Source: DASUPK01 sp963795665 (GTDB lineage Bacteria > Actinomycetota > Thermoleophilia > Solirubrobacterales > 70-9). Taken from it: DNA of 64,000 nt. The stretch is from contig CAWCIP010000003.1 of the NCBI GenBank assembly GCA_963795665.1, positions 124,001 to 188,000 of the forward strand, given 5' to 3'. A program made the position numbers and the translations under genes. Positions 8,706-17,267 of this stretch are shown here, piece after piece (within the stretch, counting starts at the first letter, position 1; every line of letters starts with the position of its first letter). The notes below the pieces were generated by a model. That model had not been told where the DNA came from. It saw only the letters and a program-made list of their open reading frames with translations, and searched no databases.

Positions 8706-9153
8706 GCGAGGACTGTATCTGCGCGGCGGTCAGGTCCCGGCCCGTGTAGGCGAATGCGCGGGCCGCTGCGACCGCCAGCGAGAGGGCCATCAGAACCGCG
8801 CTCGCCACGCACCACTGGCAGATCGCGTCGACCACGAACAGCTCCAGATAGGTGAGGTAGGCGCTGAACCCGAAGCCCACGAGAGCCGTCAGGAAGCCGC
8901 CGAAGCGACCCGCGTCACCAGGGAAGATGGCGGCAATCAGCAGTAGGACGTAGCCGCCAATTCCGATCACGGCCACGTTGATTCCCGCCAGGTGCGAGTA
9001 GTGGCTGCGAGCAACGGTCTCGCAGCCGTGACCGCCGGCGAGGCACACCGGCGCACCTCCCCCGAATTCCGTGATCGAGATGTACGTCGCTACGCCGATC
9101 CCGGCGAGCGCCAGCATGGCTGCCGCGATGCGAAGGTTGCGCTCCAATGGCAT
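8695..9153 (-). CDS. Vitamin K epoxide reductase family protein (DsbB-like)
   Basis: 152 residues with four or five membrane spans. The loop cysteines Cys37 and Cys44 (PVCLAGGHGC) and the CxxC pair Cys112-Cys115 (ICQWC) match bacterial VKOR, which passes electrons from DsbA to menaquinone. Gene overlap with the DsbA-like partner makes a functional pair very likely. The start codon is only 22 nt from the divergent acetyltransferase start, so one or both transcripts must be nearly leaderless. Confidence 0.92.
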   Translation of the reverse strand: MPLERNLRIAAAMLALAGIGVATYISITEFGGGAPVCLAGGHGCETVARSHYSHLAGINVAVIGIGGYVLLLIAAIFPGDAGRFGGFLTALVGFGFSAYLTYLELFVVDAICQWCVASAVLMALSLAVAAARAFAYTGRDLTAAQIQSSHGR

Positions 9154-9175
9154 GAGCCAATGCTATGAAGCTGAC

Positions 9176-9676
9176 GTGAACGGATCCGAAAGGTCCCCCC
9201 TGTCCATTCGCCCGGCGGAGCCAGGCGACGCCGAGCCCGTCGCGGAGATCTTCAACCAGGGCGTCGAGGACCGCGTCGCCACCTTCGAGACCCATCTCGC
9301 TGATCCCCAGGATGCGGCCCGGTGGATCGAGGACGATCTCGTCGTCGTCGCGGAGCGCGACGGCGCGCTGGTCGGCTGGGCCAAGGCGGGCCCGTACGCC
9401 GACCGGCACCAGTACTACGACGGAGTACGCGAGGCGACCCTCTATGTCGAGCGCGGCGCGAGGCGGACCGGGGTCGGGAGGCGCTTGTTGGCCGGGCTTG
9501 CGGACGCCGCCGCGGAGACTGGCGCCCACAAGCTCGTCGGCAAGATCTTCATCTCGAACGAGCCGAGCATCGCGATGGTCGCGGGCCTCGGCTGGCGGGA
9601 GGTCGGCGTCCACGAGCGCCATGGCACGCTCGACGGCGAGTGGAAGGACGTGCTCGTGGTGGAGAAGCTGCTCTAG
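9176..9676 (+). CDS. GNAT N-acetyltransferase (phosphinothricin-acetyltransferase-like)
   Basis: 166 residues from the GTG at 9176. The acetyl-CoA loop is ARRTGVGRRLL, followed by HKLVGKIFISNEPSIAMVAGLGWREVGVH, the pattern of Pat-type GNATs that acetylate phosphinothricin or methionine sulfoximine. Substrate not determined. The frame is open further upstream; an ATG at 9152 is possible but overlaps the VKOR start codon. A TATGAA six bases before the GTG suggests a leaderless message. Confidence 0.85.
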   Translation: MNGSERSPLSIRPAEPGDAEPVAEIFNQGVEDRVATFETHLADPQDAARWIEDDLVVVAERDGALVGWAKAGPYADRHQYYDGVREATLYVERGARRTGVGRRLLAGLADAAAETGAHKLVGKIFISNEPSIAMVAGLGWREVGVHERHGTLDGEWKDVLVVEKLL

Positions 9677-9720
9677 CCGCCGACCGCATCTACCGCCTTT
9701 TGGGTGTGTTGACAGGTGAG

Positions 9721-10731
9721 ATGAGAAAGGTCTCGTTCGCCGGCATCATCGGGATTGCGCTGATCATCGCGCCCCATGCCGCCGCCTCGACGGTGACGGT
9801 CAGCGGTGGCAACACGGTCAAGGTGGCCGAGTCGGGCAACGAGATCAACAGGGTCGCGGTCAGCTACGTCGCCGCCACCAACGTCTACAACGTCGCCGAC
9901 GCCGCGGCGAACCTGACTCCCAACGGGACCTGCACCGCGGTCGACGCGCACACCGCAAGGTGTCCGGGCACCGGCATCAAGACGATCTCCGTCGACGCGG
10001 GCAGTCGCGACGACTCGATCGCGTTGGAGGGGTCGATCCCGTCGACCGCAGCCGGCAATCTCGACGGCGGCCCGGGCAACGACACGCTGATCGGCTCTCC
10101 GTCCGCCGACAAGCTCAGGGGCGGCAGTGGAAAGGACTCGCTCGACGGCCGGGACGGAGCCGACGACCTCCGGGGCGGCAGCGGCACTGACACCCTGGCC
10201 TACCTCGCCACCCGGCAGAACCCCGTCGGGGTCACGATCGGGTCGGGGGACGGAAACGACGGGGGCCCGGAGGATCAAACGGGCAGCAGGCGAGACACGG
10301 TGCACGGGGACATCGAGGTCGTGTTCGGCACGATCGGAAATGACGTCCTGGTCGGGGACAGGAGCTCCGAGACGCTGTTCGGCCTCGGGGGCGACGACGT
10401 CCTGTTCGGCAACCGCGGCAACGACACGCTGCTCGGCTTCGACGGGGGCGATCTGATGGTCGGCGGCCCGGGCAACGACACGGCGCGCGGCGGGCCCGGC
10501 GATGACCGGCTCTTCGGCAAGGCCGGGGGCGATCGCCTGGCGGGCGGTCCCGACAACGACTTCATCCGCGGCGGTGGCGGAGCGGACGTGATGAAGGGGA
10601 AGACCGGGATCGACAGGATCAACGCCCACGACGGCGAGCGCGACGTCAAGATCAACTGCGGCCCAGGCTCGAACCGGGCCGAGTCGGCCAAGCGCGACAA
10701 GCGCCTCGATCCGCGCCCACGCTCCTGCTGA
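9721..10731 (+). CDS. Secreted RTX-type calcium-binding repeat protein
   Basis: About 336 residues. The signal peptide ends near AAAS (residue 22). Glycine-Asp nonapeptide repeats of the GGxGxDxLx type form two blocks (about 117-160 and 210-300), for example GGPGNDTLIG and GGDDVLFGNRGNDTLLG. Such repeats fold into a Ca2+-loaded parallel beta-roll. No enzymatic domain is seen, and no type I secretion genes are near; a Sec signal peptide suggests general export instead. A GTG at 9706 is an alternative start. Role unknown, perhaps a surface or matrix protein. Confidence 0.85.
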   Translation: MRKVSFAGIIGIALIIAPHAAASTVTVSGGNTVKVAESGNEINRVAVSYVAATNVYNVADAAANLTPNGTCTAVDAHTARCPGTGIKTISVDAGSRDDSIALEGSIPSTAAGNLDGGPGNDTLIGSPSADKLRGGSGKDSLDGRDGADDLRGGSGTDTLAYLATRQNPVGVTIGSGDGNDGGPEDQTGSRRDTVHGDIEVVFGTIGNDVLVGDRSSETLFGLGGDDVLFGNRGNDTLLGFDGGDLMVGGPGNDTARGGPGDDRLFGKAGGDRLAGGPDNDFIRGGGGADVMKGKTGIDRINAHDGERDVKINCGPGSNRAESAKRDKRLDPRPRSC

Positions 10732-10764
10732 GGTGTCGTCCTACACGCGGGGGATCATGCCCGC

Positions 10765-11445
10765 GTGCACAGGATCCACTACCACTTCGGGGTAGTCCTC
10801 GCCCTGATCCTGGTCTCGATCGGGTTTCAGCTCGCCGCCGGGGAGAGCGACTTCGCCCGGCTCGCCGCGGTCGTTCTGCAGGCGATTACCTTGGTCGCCG
10901 CCGTCGTCGCGTCGCGTGCGCATCGGGCGGTGGTCAGGCTGGCGGTCATCGCCGCCGTGCTGTCGATCATCGGCGCGTCGCTCGCAATTCTCGGCACGGC
11001 TACGTTCGGAAGCGACTCCGGGCGGGCAGTCACCCTGCTGCTGGTCGGCCTGGTTCCCCCCGCGATTGTCACCGGGCTCATCAGGCTGTTCCGCCAGGAG
11101 GGCAGCGTCACCGTGGAGACGATGTTCGGTGGCCTCTGCCTGTATCTCATAGTCGGCCTCTTCTTCGGCACCGCGTTCGCGGCGATCGAGGAGATCGGTG
11201 GTCACGCTTTCTTCCATCAGCTGACCGCTGAACAGTCGGAGACCAATGACTTTCTGTACTTCAGCTTCACCACACTCACGACCGTCGGCTACGGGGATCT
11301 CACCGCGGCATCGAACTTCGGTCGCTCGCTGGCCATCACGGAGGCACTGATCGGCCAGATCTACCTGGTCACCGTGGTCGCCGTGATCATCAGCAACCTG
11401 CGGCCCGCGCGGTCGCGAGCGCCCCGCCGCGACAGAACCGTCTAG
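10765..11445 (+). CDS. Potassium channel-like protein with TVGYGD filter
   Basis: 226 residues from a GTG start. Four or more N-terminal membrane helices are followed by a two-helix pore with the selectivity filter TTVGYGD (residues 172-178). There is no RCK/TrkA-N regulatory domain. The unusual fold for a simple channel is the four-span N-terminal part lacking an obvious S4 Arg ladder. It overlaps the convergent peptidase gene by 4 nt. It probably gives passive K+ flux; gating is unknown. Confidence 0.86.
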   Translation: MHRIHYHFGVVLALILVSIGFQLAAGESDFARLAAVVLQAITLVAAVVASRAHRAVVRLAVIAAVLSIIGASLAILGTATFGSDSGRAVTLLLVGLVPPAIVTGLIRLFRQEGSVTVETMFGGLCLYLIVGLFFGTAFAAIEEIGGHAFFHQLTAEQSETNDFLYFSFTTLTTVGYGDLTAASNFGRSLAITEALIGQIYLVTVVAVIISNLRPARSRAPRRDRTV

Positions 11446-11831
11446 CCGAGCTGGAGGAGCGCCCAGAAGGGGTGGTCCCGCGCCGGGATCCGCGGTGGCA
11501 CGCGACGGTGCTGGCGGTTCCTCGCCCAGGCGAGATATCCCTGCAGGCGGCGCGAGATCGAGCGCTTGGTGGCGGGCGTCGGCTCGATGACGCTGTGCTG
11601 CAGGGCGAACAGCCATGCGTTCGCCTCGGATTCGAGGCGGGGCGCCGAGCGCCCCTTCCCGACCAGGTGCCCGATCTCATGGAGTGCGATGAAGTAGGAG
11701 ACCTGCCCGCGGATCGGCGGGATGGAGATCTCGAGGCGGCCTCCCCGCCAGCGAATCGCCCGTCCACGGGCGGAGGAGCCGACCAGGTCGATGCCGTACT
11801 CGCGGCAGAGGTCCTCGATGTGGGCCTCCAT
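11442..11831 (-). CDS. ImmA/IrrE-family metallopeptidase-like protein
   Basis: 129 residues from the ATG at 11831 (an ATG at 11915 would add 28 residues with no clear ribosome site). The zinc motif is ALHEIGHLVGKG (His51, Glu52, His55) with a downstream Glu in ESEANAW, as in ImmA/IrrE (DUF955) peptidases. Members cleave phage-type repressors or act in stress responses. No HTH domain is fused and no XRE repressor is next door, so the target cannot be inferred. Confidence 0.8.
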   Translation of the reverse strand: MEAHIEDLCREYGIDLVGSSARGRAIRWRGGRLEISIPPIRGQVSYFIALHEIGHLVGKGRSAPRLESEANAWLFALQHSVIEPTPATKRSISRRLQGYLAWARNRQHRRVPPRIPARDHPFWALLQLG

Positions 11832-11924
11832 CAGCTCTACGCCCTTGCGGGTGCGAGGGGTCCTGTCCTGCCTGAACACGGGCGGCAGGGTAGCCGCCGG
11901 GGCGGATCCCTCCATACTTGAGAT

Positions 11925-13706
11925 ATGGCCGAAGCCATCCATCTGCGCCTGGCGCTTGCCCAGATCGACCCGACCGTGGGCGACGTCGAGGGCAACGCGC
12001 ACCTGATCTCGGAGTCCATCGAGCGGGCTCGCGACGCCGGCGCCCAGCTCGTGATCCTCCCCGAGCTCTGCCTGTCGGGCTACCCGCCGGAGGACCTCGT
12101 GCTACGGCGGGACTTCCTCGACGCGGTGCGGCAGGGGCTCGACGCCATTGCCGCCGACGTCGACGGCACCGTCGCCCTCGTCGGCTTTCCCGAGCCGGTC
12201 GAGCGTTCCGGCGGCGAGCTCGAGGATTTCGATCCGTTGATCGACGCACCCCCTCCCCCGGCCTACAACTCCCTCGCCGTCCTCGCGGGCGGAGAGGTTC
12301 GCGCGGTCTACCGGAAGTGCGACCTGCCCAACTACGGCGTCTTCGACGAGCGCCGCTATTTCCAGCCGGGAAGCGAGCCCGCGGTGATCTCCGTGGACGG
12401 CGCGGTGGTCGGGCTGACCGTCTGCGAGGACATCTGGCATCCCGGCTTCCCCGAGAGCGACGAGGTGGCCGCCGGAGCCCATCTGGTCGTCAACTCCTCC
12501 GCCTCCCCGTATCACCGCGGCAAGGGCAGGGCGCGCGAGGCGATGATCGCCGAGCGGGCGCGCTCCAATGGCGCGGCATTCGCGCTCTGCAACACCGTCG
12601 GCGGACAGGACGAGCTGGTCTTCGACGGCGCCAGCGTCGTGATCGGCTCCGGCGGGGAGACCCTCGCCCGGGCTGCTCAATTCGAGCCCGAGCTCCTGAT
12701 CTGCGACGTGAAGGTCCCCACTGGCGGGGATCGCTCCGATGGTGCCGGCGCGGCGCGGGACGTGCCGATGCTCGCCGACCTGACCTCCGGGGCCGCGCCC
12801 GAGGGCGAGCTCGAGCCCCGGCTGGCCGAGCCGCTCGCGGACGAGGAGGCGGAGGTCTACGGGGCGCTCACCCTGGGGCTGCGCGACTACGTGGAGAAGA
12901 ACGGTTTCGAGCACGTCGTCATCGCCCTCTCGGGTGGGATCGACTCGGCGCTGGTCGCCCTGATTGCCGTGGACGCCCTCGGTCCCGACCGCGTCAGCGT
13001 GGCCGTCATGCCCTCGCCCAACTCCAGCGACGAGACGCAGGCGGACGCCAGGGCGATCGCCGCGAACCTCGGAGTCGAGCTGCTCGAGATCTCGATCGCG
13101 GAGGCGATGGACGCCTACACGCGGGCGCTGGGGCCGAGCTTCGAGGGAGCCGAGCCGGGGCTCGCGGAGGAGAACATCCAGGCGCGGATCCGAGGCAACC
13201 TGATCATGGCCCTCTCCAACAAGTTCGGCTGGCTGGTGCTGACGACGGGCAACAAGAGCGAGATGTCGGTCGGCTACGCGACGCTCTACGGCGACATGGC
13301 CGGCGGGTTCGCCGTGATCAAGGACATCTTCAAGCTGCTCGTCTATCGCCTGGTGCGCTGGCGGAACGAGCAAGCCGGCAGCGAGCTCGTTCCCGCGTCG
13401 GTCCTGGAACGCCCGCCGTCGGCCGAGCTGCAACCGGACCAGCTGGACGAGGACTCGCTGCCCCCCTACGAGACCCTCGACCGGATCCTCGAGGCCTACG
13501 TGGAGCGGGACGAGGGAGTCGATGCCCTGGTCGCCCAGGGCCTCCCTGAGGACACGGTCCAGGAGGTCGTGCGGATGGTCGACCGAGCCGAGTACAAGCG
13601 CCGACAGGCTCCGCCCGGAATCAGGGTGTCGACCAAGGCGTTCGGCAGGGACCGGCGCCTGCCGATCACGAACCGCTTCGGCTCTATGCGGGCACTGCCG
13701 CGGTAG
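11925..13706 (+). CDS. nadE: Glutamine-dependent NAD+ synthetase
   Basis: 593 residues. The N-terminal nitrilase-type glutaminase domain (about 1-270) has Glu47 in ILPELCLSGYPPEDL, a Lys in YRKCDLPNYG and the catalytic Cys in VCEDIWHPG. The C-terminal synthetase has the PP-loop ALSGGIDSALVA (near 333-343) and TTGNKSEMSVGYATLYGD. Ammonia from glutamine amidates deamido-NAD+. CATACT lies exactly 6 nt before the ATG with no Shine-Dalgarno, so the message may be leaderless. The 3' end overlaps the convergent lipase gene by 23 nt. Confidence 0.97.
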   Translation: MAEAIHLRLALAQIDPTVGDVEGNAHLISESIERARDAGAQLVILPELCLSGYPPEDLVLRRDFLDAVRQGLDAIAADVDGTVALVGFPEPVERSGGELEDFDPLIDAPPPPAYNSLAVLAGGEVRAVYRKCDLPNYGVFDERRYFQPGSEPAVISVDGAVVGLTVCEDIWHPGFPESDEVAAGAHLVVNSSASPYHRGKGRAREAMIAERARSNGAAFALCNTVGGQDELVFDGASVVIGSGGETLARAAQFEPELLICDVKVPTGGDRSDGAGAARDVPMLADLTSGAAPEGELEPRLAEPLADEEAEVYGALTLGLRDYVEKNGFEHVVIALSGGIDSALVALIAVDALGPDRVSVAVMPSPNSSDETQADARAIAANLGVELLEISIAEAMDAYTRALGPSFEGAEPGLAEENIQARIRGNLIMALSNKFGWLVLTTGNKSEMSVGYATLYGDMAGGFAVIKDIFKLLVYRLVRWRNEQAGSELVPASVLERPPSAELQPDQLDEDSLPPYETLDRILEAYVERDEGVDALVAQGLPEDTVQEVVRMVDRAEYKRRQAPPGIRVSTKAFGRDRRLPITNRFGSMRALPR

Positions 13707-14931
13707 CGAGCCAGTCGCGGATCTGCGCGTAGACCTCGGGGTCGTTGAGGAGCTGAAGGTGGTGCGCCCCGCCGAGATGGCGGCCGTGATCGACCTCGAA
13801 TGGGATCCGGCGGCTTCGCCCCTGTCCGGAGGCGCTTGGGTAGTGGACGAGGAGATCGCCGATCAGGCCGCCGAGCCCGTCTGGCCGTCGGGTGAGGGTG
13901 GCGCCGATGAAGTAGTACGTCGCGGTGGGAAGGAAGGGAACCTCCTGGCAGCGGTGGCGGAGGAACTCGTCGGGATCGCAGTCGCGCCAGTCCTCCTCGA
14001 CGCAGCTGCCGTAGCGCAGGTCCTTGATTCCCGCGCTACGGCGATTCAGGAACAGATCCCCGAACGGCCGCGATTCGGGCAGGCGGGAGAGGGTCCATCC
14101 CGCTGCATGGGCGGCCCGCTCCAGCGGCGCGCCGAGGTGGGGAGTCCCGAGGCAGAAGACGTGCCGCAGGCTCTCCGTCCAGGTGTGTCCCTCCTCTGCG
14201 GCGTAATGACACGCGCTGCGAGCGACCAGGCCGCCCATCGAGTGACCGATCAAGGCGATCTCTTCGACTTCCGTGGGCCATTCGGAAGCGATCCGGTTCA
14301 GCGCCTCGGTCAGCCGCTTGCCGTTCTCGGAGACCCGGAGGCCGGTGTTGTAGCGCAGGTAGATCGGCGTGTAGCCGAGCGCGTCGCGCAGCAGGGATCC
14401 GTAGCTGGGGCGCCTTGGCCCTCCGACGGGGGCAAGGCCCCACGCCTCATCCGTCTCGCACAGGCCGTGGACGAATAGCGCCAGGCGTGGCGTCGCCTCT
14501 GGAAAGGCGCCGGCGAGGCCATCGGCATCGAGCGGGACGTCGCTGCCACCCCGCCGGACAGTCAGCTCGAACGCCAGATCGGGGTGCTCCCGGGCCAGCC
14601 GGTCGCCGGCGATGCCGTTGAGGGCCCCGAGGGCCAGCGCACCGGGCGATGAGTCGGCCAGCGACGCCGATCCGTGCTTGGCCCGCTCGGCGATCAGCCT
14701 GCCGCCTGCGCGGAGCGGGGCGCGCAGCGCACCCGCGACTGCCCGATACGAAGCGTGTGAGATCCCATCGTGGACGAGGCGGACCGGCGCTCCAAGCGGA
14801 CCGAGCATTCCGAACACCCGACCCGCGACTGCGGTGTGCACCTCGTGGGCGGTGACGCCCGGCTGTGCCAGCGAACCAGCGGCGATCTCGCTCAGGGAGC
14901 GGATCTCACCCTTGCGCATCGCCCACAGCAT
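13684..14931 (-). CDS. PGAP1-like esterase/lipase
   Basis: 415 residues. Alpha/beta hydrolase with oxyanion region LFVHGLCETDEAW, nucleophile GHSMGG (Ser231) and a C-terminal His in LGGAHHLQLLND. The Ser-His pair and the chain TPHLGAPLERAAHAAGW resemble PGAP1-type lipases and the triacylglycerol lipase family. The N-terminal 145 residues are helical and Ala-rich, without a signal peptide. The substrate is probably a lipid ester. A Met at position 5 is an alternative start. Confidence 0.8.
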   Translation of the reverse strand: MLWAMRKGEIRSLSEIAAGSLAQPGVTAHEVHTAVAGRVFGMLGPLGAPVRLVHDGISHASYRAVAGALRAPLRAGGRLIAERAKHGSASLADSSPGALALGALNGIAGDRLAREHPDLAFELTVRRGGSDVPLDADGLAGAFPEATPRLALFVHGLCETDEAWGLAPVGGPRRPSYGSLLRDALGYTPIYLRYNTGLRVSENGKRLTEALNRIASEWPTEVEEIALIGHSMGGLVARSACHYAAEEGHTWTESLRHVFCLGTPHLGAPLERAAHAAGWTLSRLPESRPFGDLFLNRRSAGIKDLRYGSCVEEDWRDCDPDEFLRHRCQEVPFLPTATYYFIGATLTRRPDGLGGLIGDLLVHYPSASGQGRSRRIPFEVDHGRHLGGAHHLQLLNDPEVYAQIRDWLATAAVPA

Positions 14932-14971
14932 CCCACTTCAGGCGGGCGTCGTCGCGGGGGACTTCCGGGGC

Positions 14972-15370
14972 TCACCCCCTGCGCGGGCGAACGGCGATGG
15001 TGATGCGAGCCAATGCGCAGATCCGGCCTCCGTCGTCGGTCATCTCGACGTCGAAGATCCAGGTACTCCGCCCCCGGTGGCGGGTGCGGGCGGTGGCGTT
15101 GACGTGGCCATCCGAGATGGAGCGGAGGAAAGTCGTGTCGTTCGACTGGCCCATGGCCACCTGGTCGTCCTCGCTGACTGCGTAGTAGGCCGCGGCGGAG
15201 CAGATGCTCTCCGCCAGGGAGCAGTACACCCCGCCGTGCACCACGCCGAACGGCTGCATGTGGTGGTCCTCGATCTTGATCCGGGCGCGGGCGTCATCCG
15301 GATCGAAGCTCAGCCACTCGACGCCGATCCGGTCGCCGAAGCCCGTGGGCAGGATCTCCGGTTGGCTCAC
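14972..15370 (-). CDS. Hotdog-fold thioesterase (PaaI type)
   Basis: 132 residues. The motif GVVHGGVYCSLAES (His45, Gly46-47, Glu54) is the active-site helix of PaaI/YbgC-like acyl-CoA thioesterases. The single domain is the size of a hotdog monomer, which works as a dimer or tetramer. The acyl-CoA substrate is unknown. It lies 40 nt upstream of the lipase gene on the same strand and may be in one operon with it. Confidence 0.88.
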   Translation of the reverse strand: MSQPEILPTGFGDRIGVEWLSFDPDDARARIKIEDHHMQPFGVVHGGVYCSLAESICSAAAYYAVSEDDQVAMGQSNDTTFLRSISDGHVNATARTRHRGRSTWIFDVEMTDDGGRICALARITIAVRPRRG

Positions 15371-15414
15371 GAGCCGGGACGATAGTCGGAGGCCCCAGGC
15401 TGGATACTCGCGGC

Positions 15415-16035
15415 ATGCGCTTCCTGGTCTGGGCCGGCGTGGAGGAATGGCTGACCGAGTCGGCCACGGTGGAGCTCGCCGAGGACGGCCTGAGGGCCAC
15501 GGGGACGCAGATGGGCGCCGAGCCCGCCCCCTTCCGCGTCGACTACCGGCTCGAGGCGCCGGAGGGCTTCGTCACCCGAGAGCTCGAGCTGACGGCCACT
15601 TCCGAGGGCTGGCGCCGGCGCCTCCTGCTGCGCCACGACGGCTCCGGCGGCTGGCGGGCCGAGGTGGCGGACAGCGGCGATGTTCCCGGTGGTCCCTGGG
15701 ACGGCACGCTGCCGGACCTCTCCGAGGCGCGCGACATCGACATCGAGAACTCGCCGCTGACCAACACGATGCCGATTCGCCGTCACGGCTTTCAGCAGCG
15801 GGGCGCGGGAGATTTCGTGATGGCCTTCGTGCGCCTGCCGACGCTGTGCGTCGAGGCCTCGCCGCAGCGCTACGAGCACGTGCGCGCCACCGAGCACGGC
15901 GCCGTCGTCCGCTATCTGAGCCGGGACGGGGACTTCACCGCCGAGCTGGAGCTCGATCGCGATGGCGTGCTGACCTTCTATCCACGCCTGGCGCGGCTGG
16001 TTGAGCCCCACGCGCGCGTCGACGAGCACGCATAA
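15415..16035 (+). CDS. Putative glycolipid-binding protein family (DUF1089-like)
   Basis: 206 residues, soluble. Matches my memory of the putative glycolipid-binding family: DGLRATGTQMG near the N-terminus, SPLTNTMPIRRH in the middle, then VMAFVRLPTLCVEASPQRYE and a C-terminal FYPRLARLVE. The biochemical role of the family is not established. GATACT sits 6 nt before the ATG without a ribosome site, pointing to a leaderless transcript, as for nadE. Confidence 0.72.
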   Translation: MRFLVWAGVEEWLTESATVELAEDGLRATGTQMGAEPAPFRVDYRLEAPEGFVTRELELTATSEGWRRRLLLRHDGSGGWRAEVADSGDVPGGPWDGTLPDLSEARDIDIENSPLTNTMPIRRHGFQQRGAGDFVMAFVRLPTLCVEASPQRYEHVRATEHGAVVRYLSRDGDFTAELELDRDGVLTFYPRLARLVEPHARVDEHA

Positions 16036-16090
16036 ACCGCAGCTAAGAGCTGCGTCACGCCCGGCGCCGCTGCCCTAGGCTGTCTCGCTC

Positions 16091-17251
16091 TTGGCGCTCA
16101 CGGATGAACAGCGCGCGATGCTCCAGTTGCTGCTCGAAGGCGGGCAGGGCTACGACGACATCGGCTCCCTGCTCGGGATCCCGCCCGACGAGGTGCGCTC
16201 CAGGGCTCGCTCAGCGCTGGTGGAGATCGGCGGCGCCGACCCGGACGCGCAGGTCGGCCTGAGCGACTACGTGCTGGGCCAGGCCGATCCGATCGGCCGC
16301 GCCGACGCCGTTCGTCACCTGCAGAGCGATCCCGAGGCCAACGCACTCGCCCAGCGCCTCGAGCAGAACCTGAGGCTGCTCGCGCCAAAGGCGAAGCTCC
16401 CGGACATTCCCGAGCCAAAGGGCGGGCGCCGGGCGGCGCCGCCTCCTCCCCCACCGGCGGCCGCGCCCCAGCCCGCAGCGCCCCCGGCCCAGCCTCCGCA
16501 AGCCCCCAAGGGCCCCGGGTTCACCTCTCGCGCGGCCGGGTTCTTCAGCGGCCTCGGATCGCTGACGGGGAGGCGCCGCACCCAGGCGATCGTTGGAGGA
16601 GCCGTGGCGCTTGCCCTGGTGATCGTCATCATCGTCGTCGCCACCAGCGGGGGTGGCGGCGGGAGCAGCGATTGCGCCCCGGTCAACACCGCGTCGGCGC
16701 AACAGGCGGGGATCCCGACGATGAAGCTGGCAGCCGCCGGCGCTTTCGCCGACGCCGACTGCGCTCCCAGCGGGCAGATCACCCTCGGCTCCCAGCAGCA
16801 GTCGGGAAACCAGCAGAACCAGACCCCGACCTTCGTCCTGCAGGCCAACGCCGTCCACCTCCCGCCGACGAGCGGGAATGAGCGCTACCTGCTCTGGCTC
16901 TACAAGTCAGGCACGCAGTCCGTGCCGCTCGGCCAGGAGACCGTCGACTCGAGCGGCAACCTGACCGGCGCCGTGCCCGTGCCGGCCCAGGAGCTCGTGC
17001 TGTTCCCGGCCTTCCAGACGATCAAGTTCGCCAAGGTGACCTCGGCCCAGGCGCAGCAGGTCCAGCAGTCGCTGCGGTCGCAGGGCAAGAAACCCAGCCT
17101 GCTGGTCCCATTCGTCGGGGACACGGTCCTCCAGGGGAACGTCGCGGATCTGGGCATCCAGCAGCTGCTCCAGCAGGCCCAGGCTCAGGCCCAGGGCCAG
17201 GCCGGCGCCTCGCAGGGTCAGTCGGGCGCCTCGCAGGGCTCGAAGGGCTGA
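16091..17251 (+). CDS. Membrane protein with sigma-region-4-like N-terminus, copy 1
   Basis: 386 residues from a TTG start. Residues 1-50 (LTDEQRAMLQLLLEG, then YDDIGSLLGIPPDEVRSRA) read like the helix-turn-helix of sigma region 4. A Pro/Ala linker (about 115-145) leads to one membrane span (about 172-195), a Gly/Ser stalk, and an outside domain (about 205-355) with YLLWLYKSGTQSVPLG, reminiscent of RskA-type anti-sigma C-termini. The tail is a Gln/Ala/Ser repeat. A TAGGCT lies 10 nt before the start. Followed after 16 nt by a shorter paralogue. Function unknown; a membrane-tethered regulator is the obvious guess. Confidence 0.75.
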   Translation: MALTDEQRAMLQLLLEGGQGYDDIGSLLGIPPDEVRSRARSALVEIGGADPDAQVGLSDYVLGQADPIGRADAVRHLQSDPEANALAQRLEQNLRLLAPKAKLPDIPEPKGGRRAAPPPPPPAAAPQPAAPPAQPPQAPKGPGFTSRAAGFFSGLGSLTGRRRTQAIVGGAVALALVIVIIVVATSGGGGGSSDCAPVNTASAQQAGIPTMKLAAAGAFADADCAPSGQITLGSQQQSGNQQNQTPTFVLQANAVHLPPTSGNERYLLWLYKSGTQSVPLGQETVDSSGNLTGAVPVPAQELVLFPAFQTIKFAKVTSAQAQQVQQSLRSQGKKPSLLVPFVGDTVLQGNVADLGIQQLLQQAQAQAQGQAGASQGQSGASQGSKG

Positions 17252-17267
17252 CCGACCGCGCCAGCCG

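Noticed and set aside
16038..16054. Hairpin CGCAGCT-AAG-AGCTGCG as a terminator
   Set aside because: Only 7 bp with a 3-nt loop and no T-run; too weak to call.
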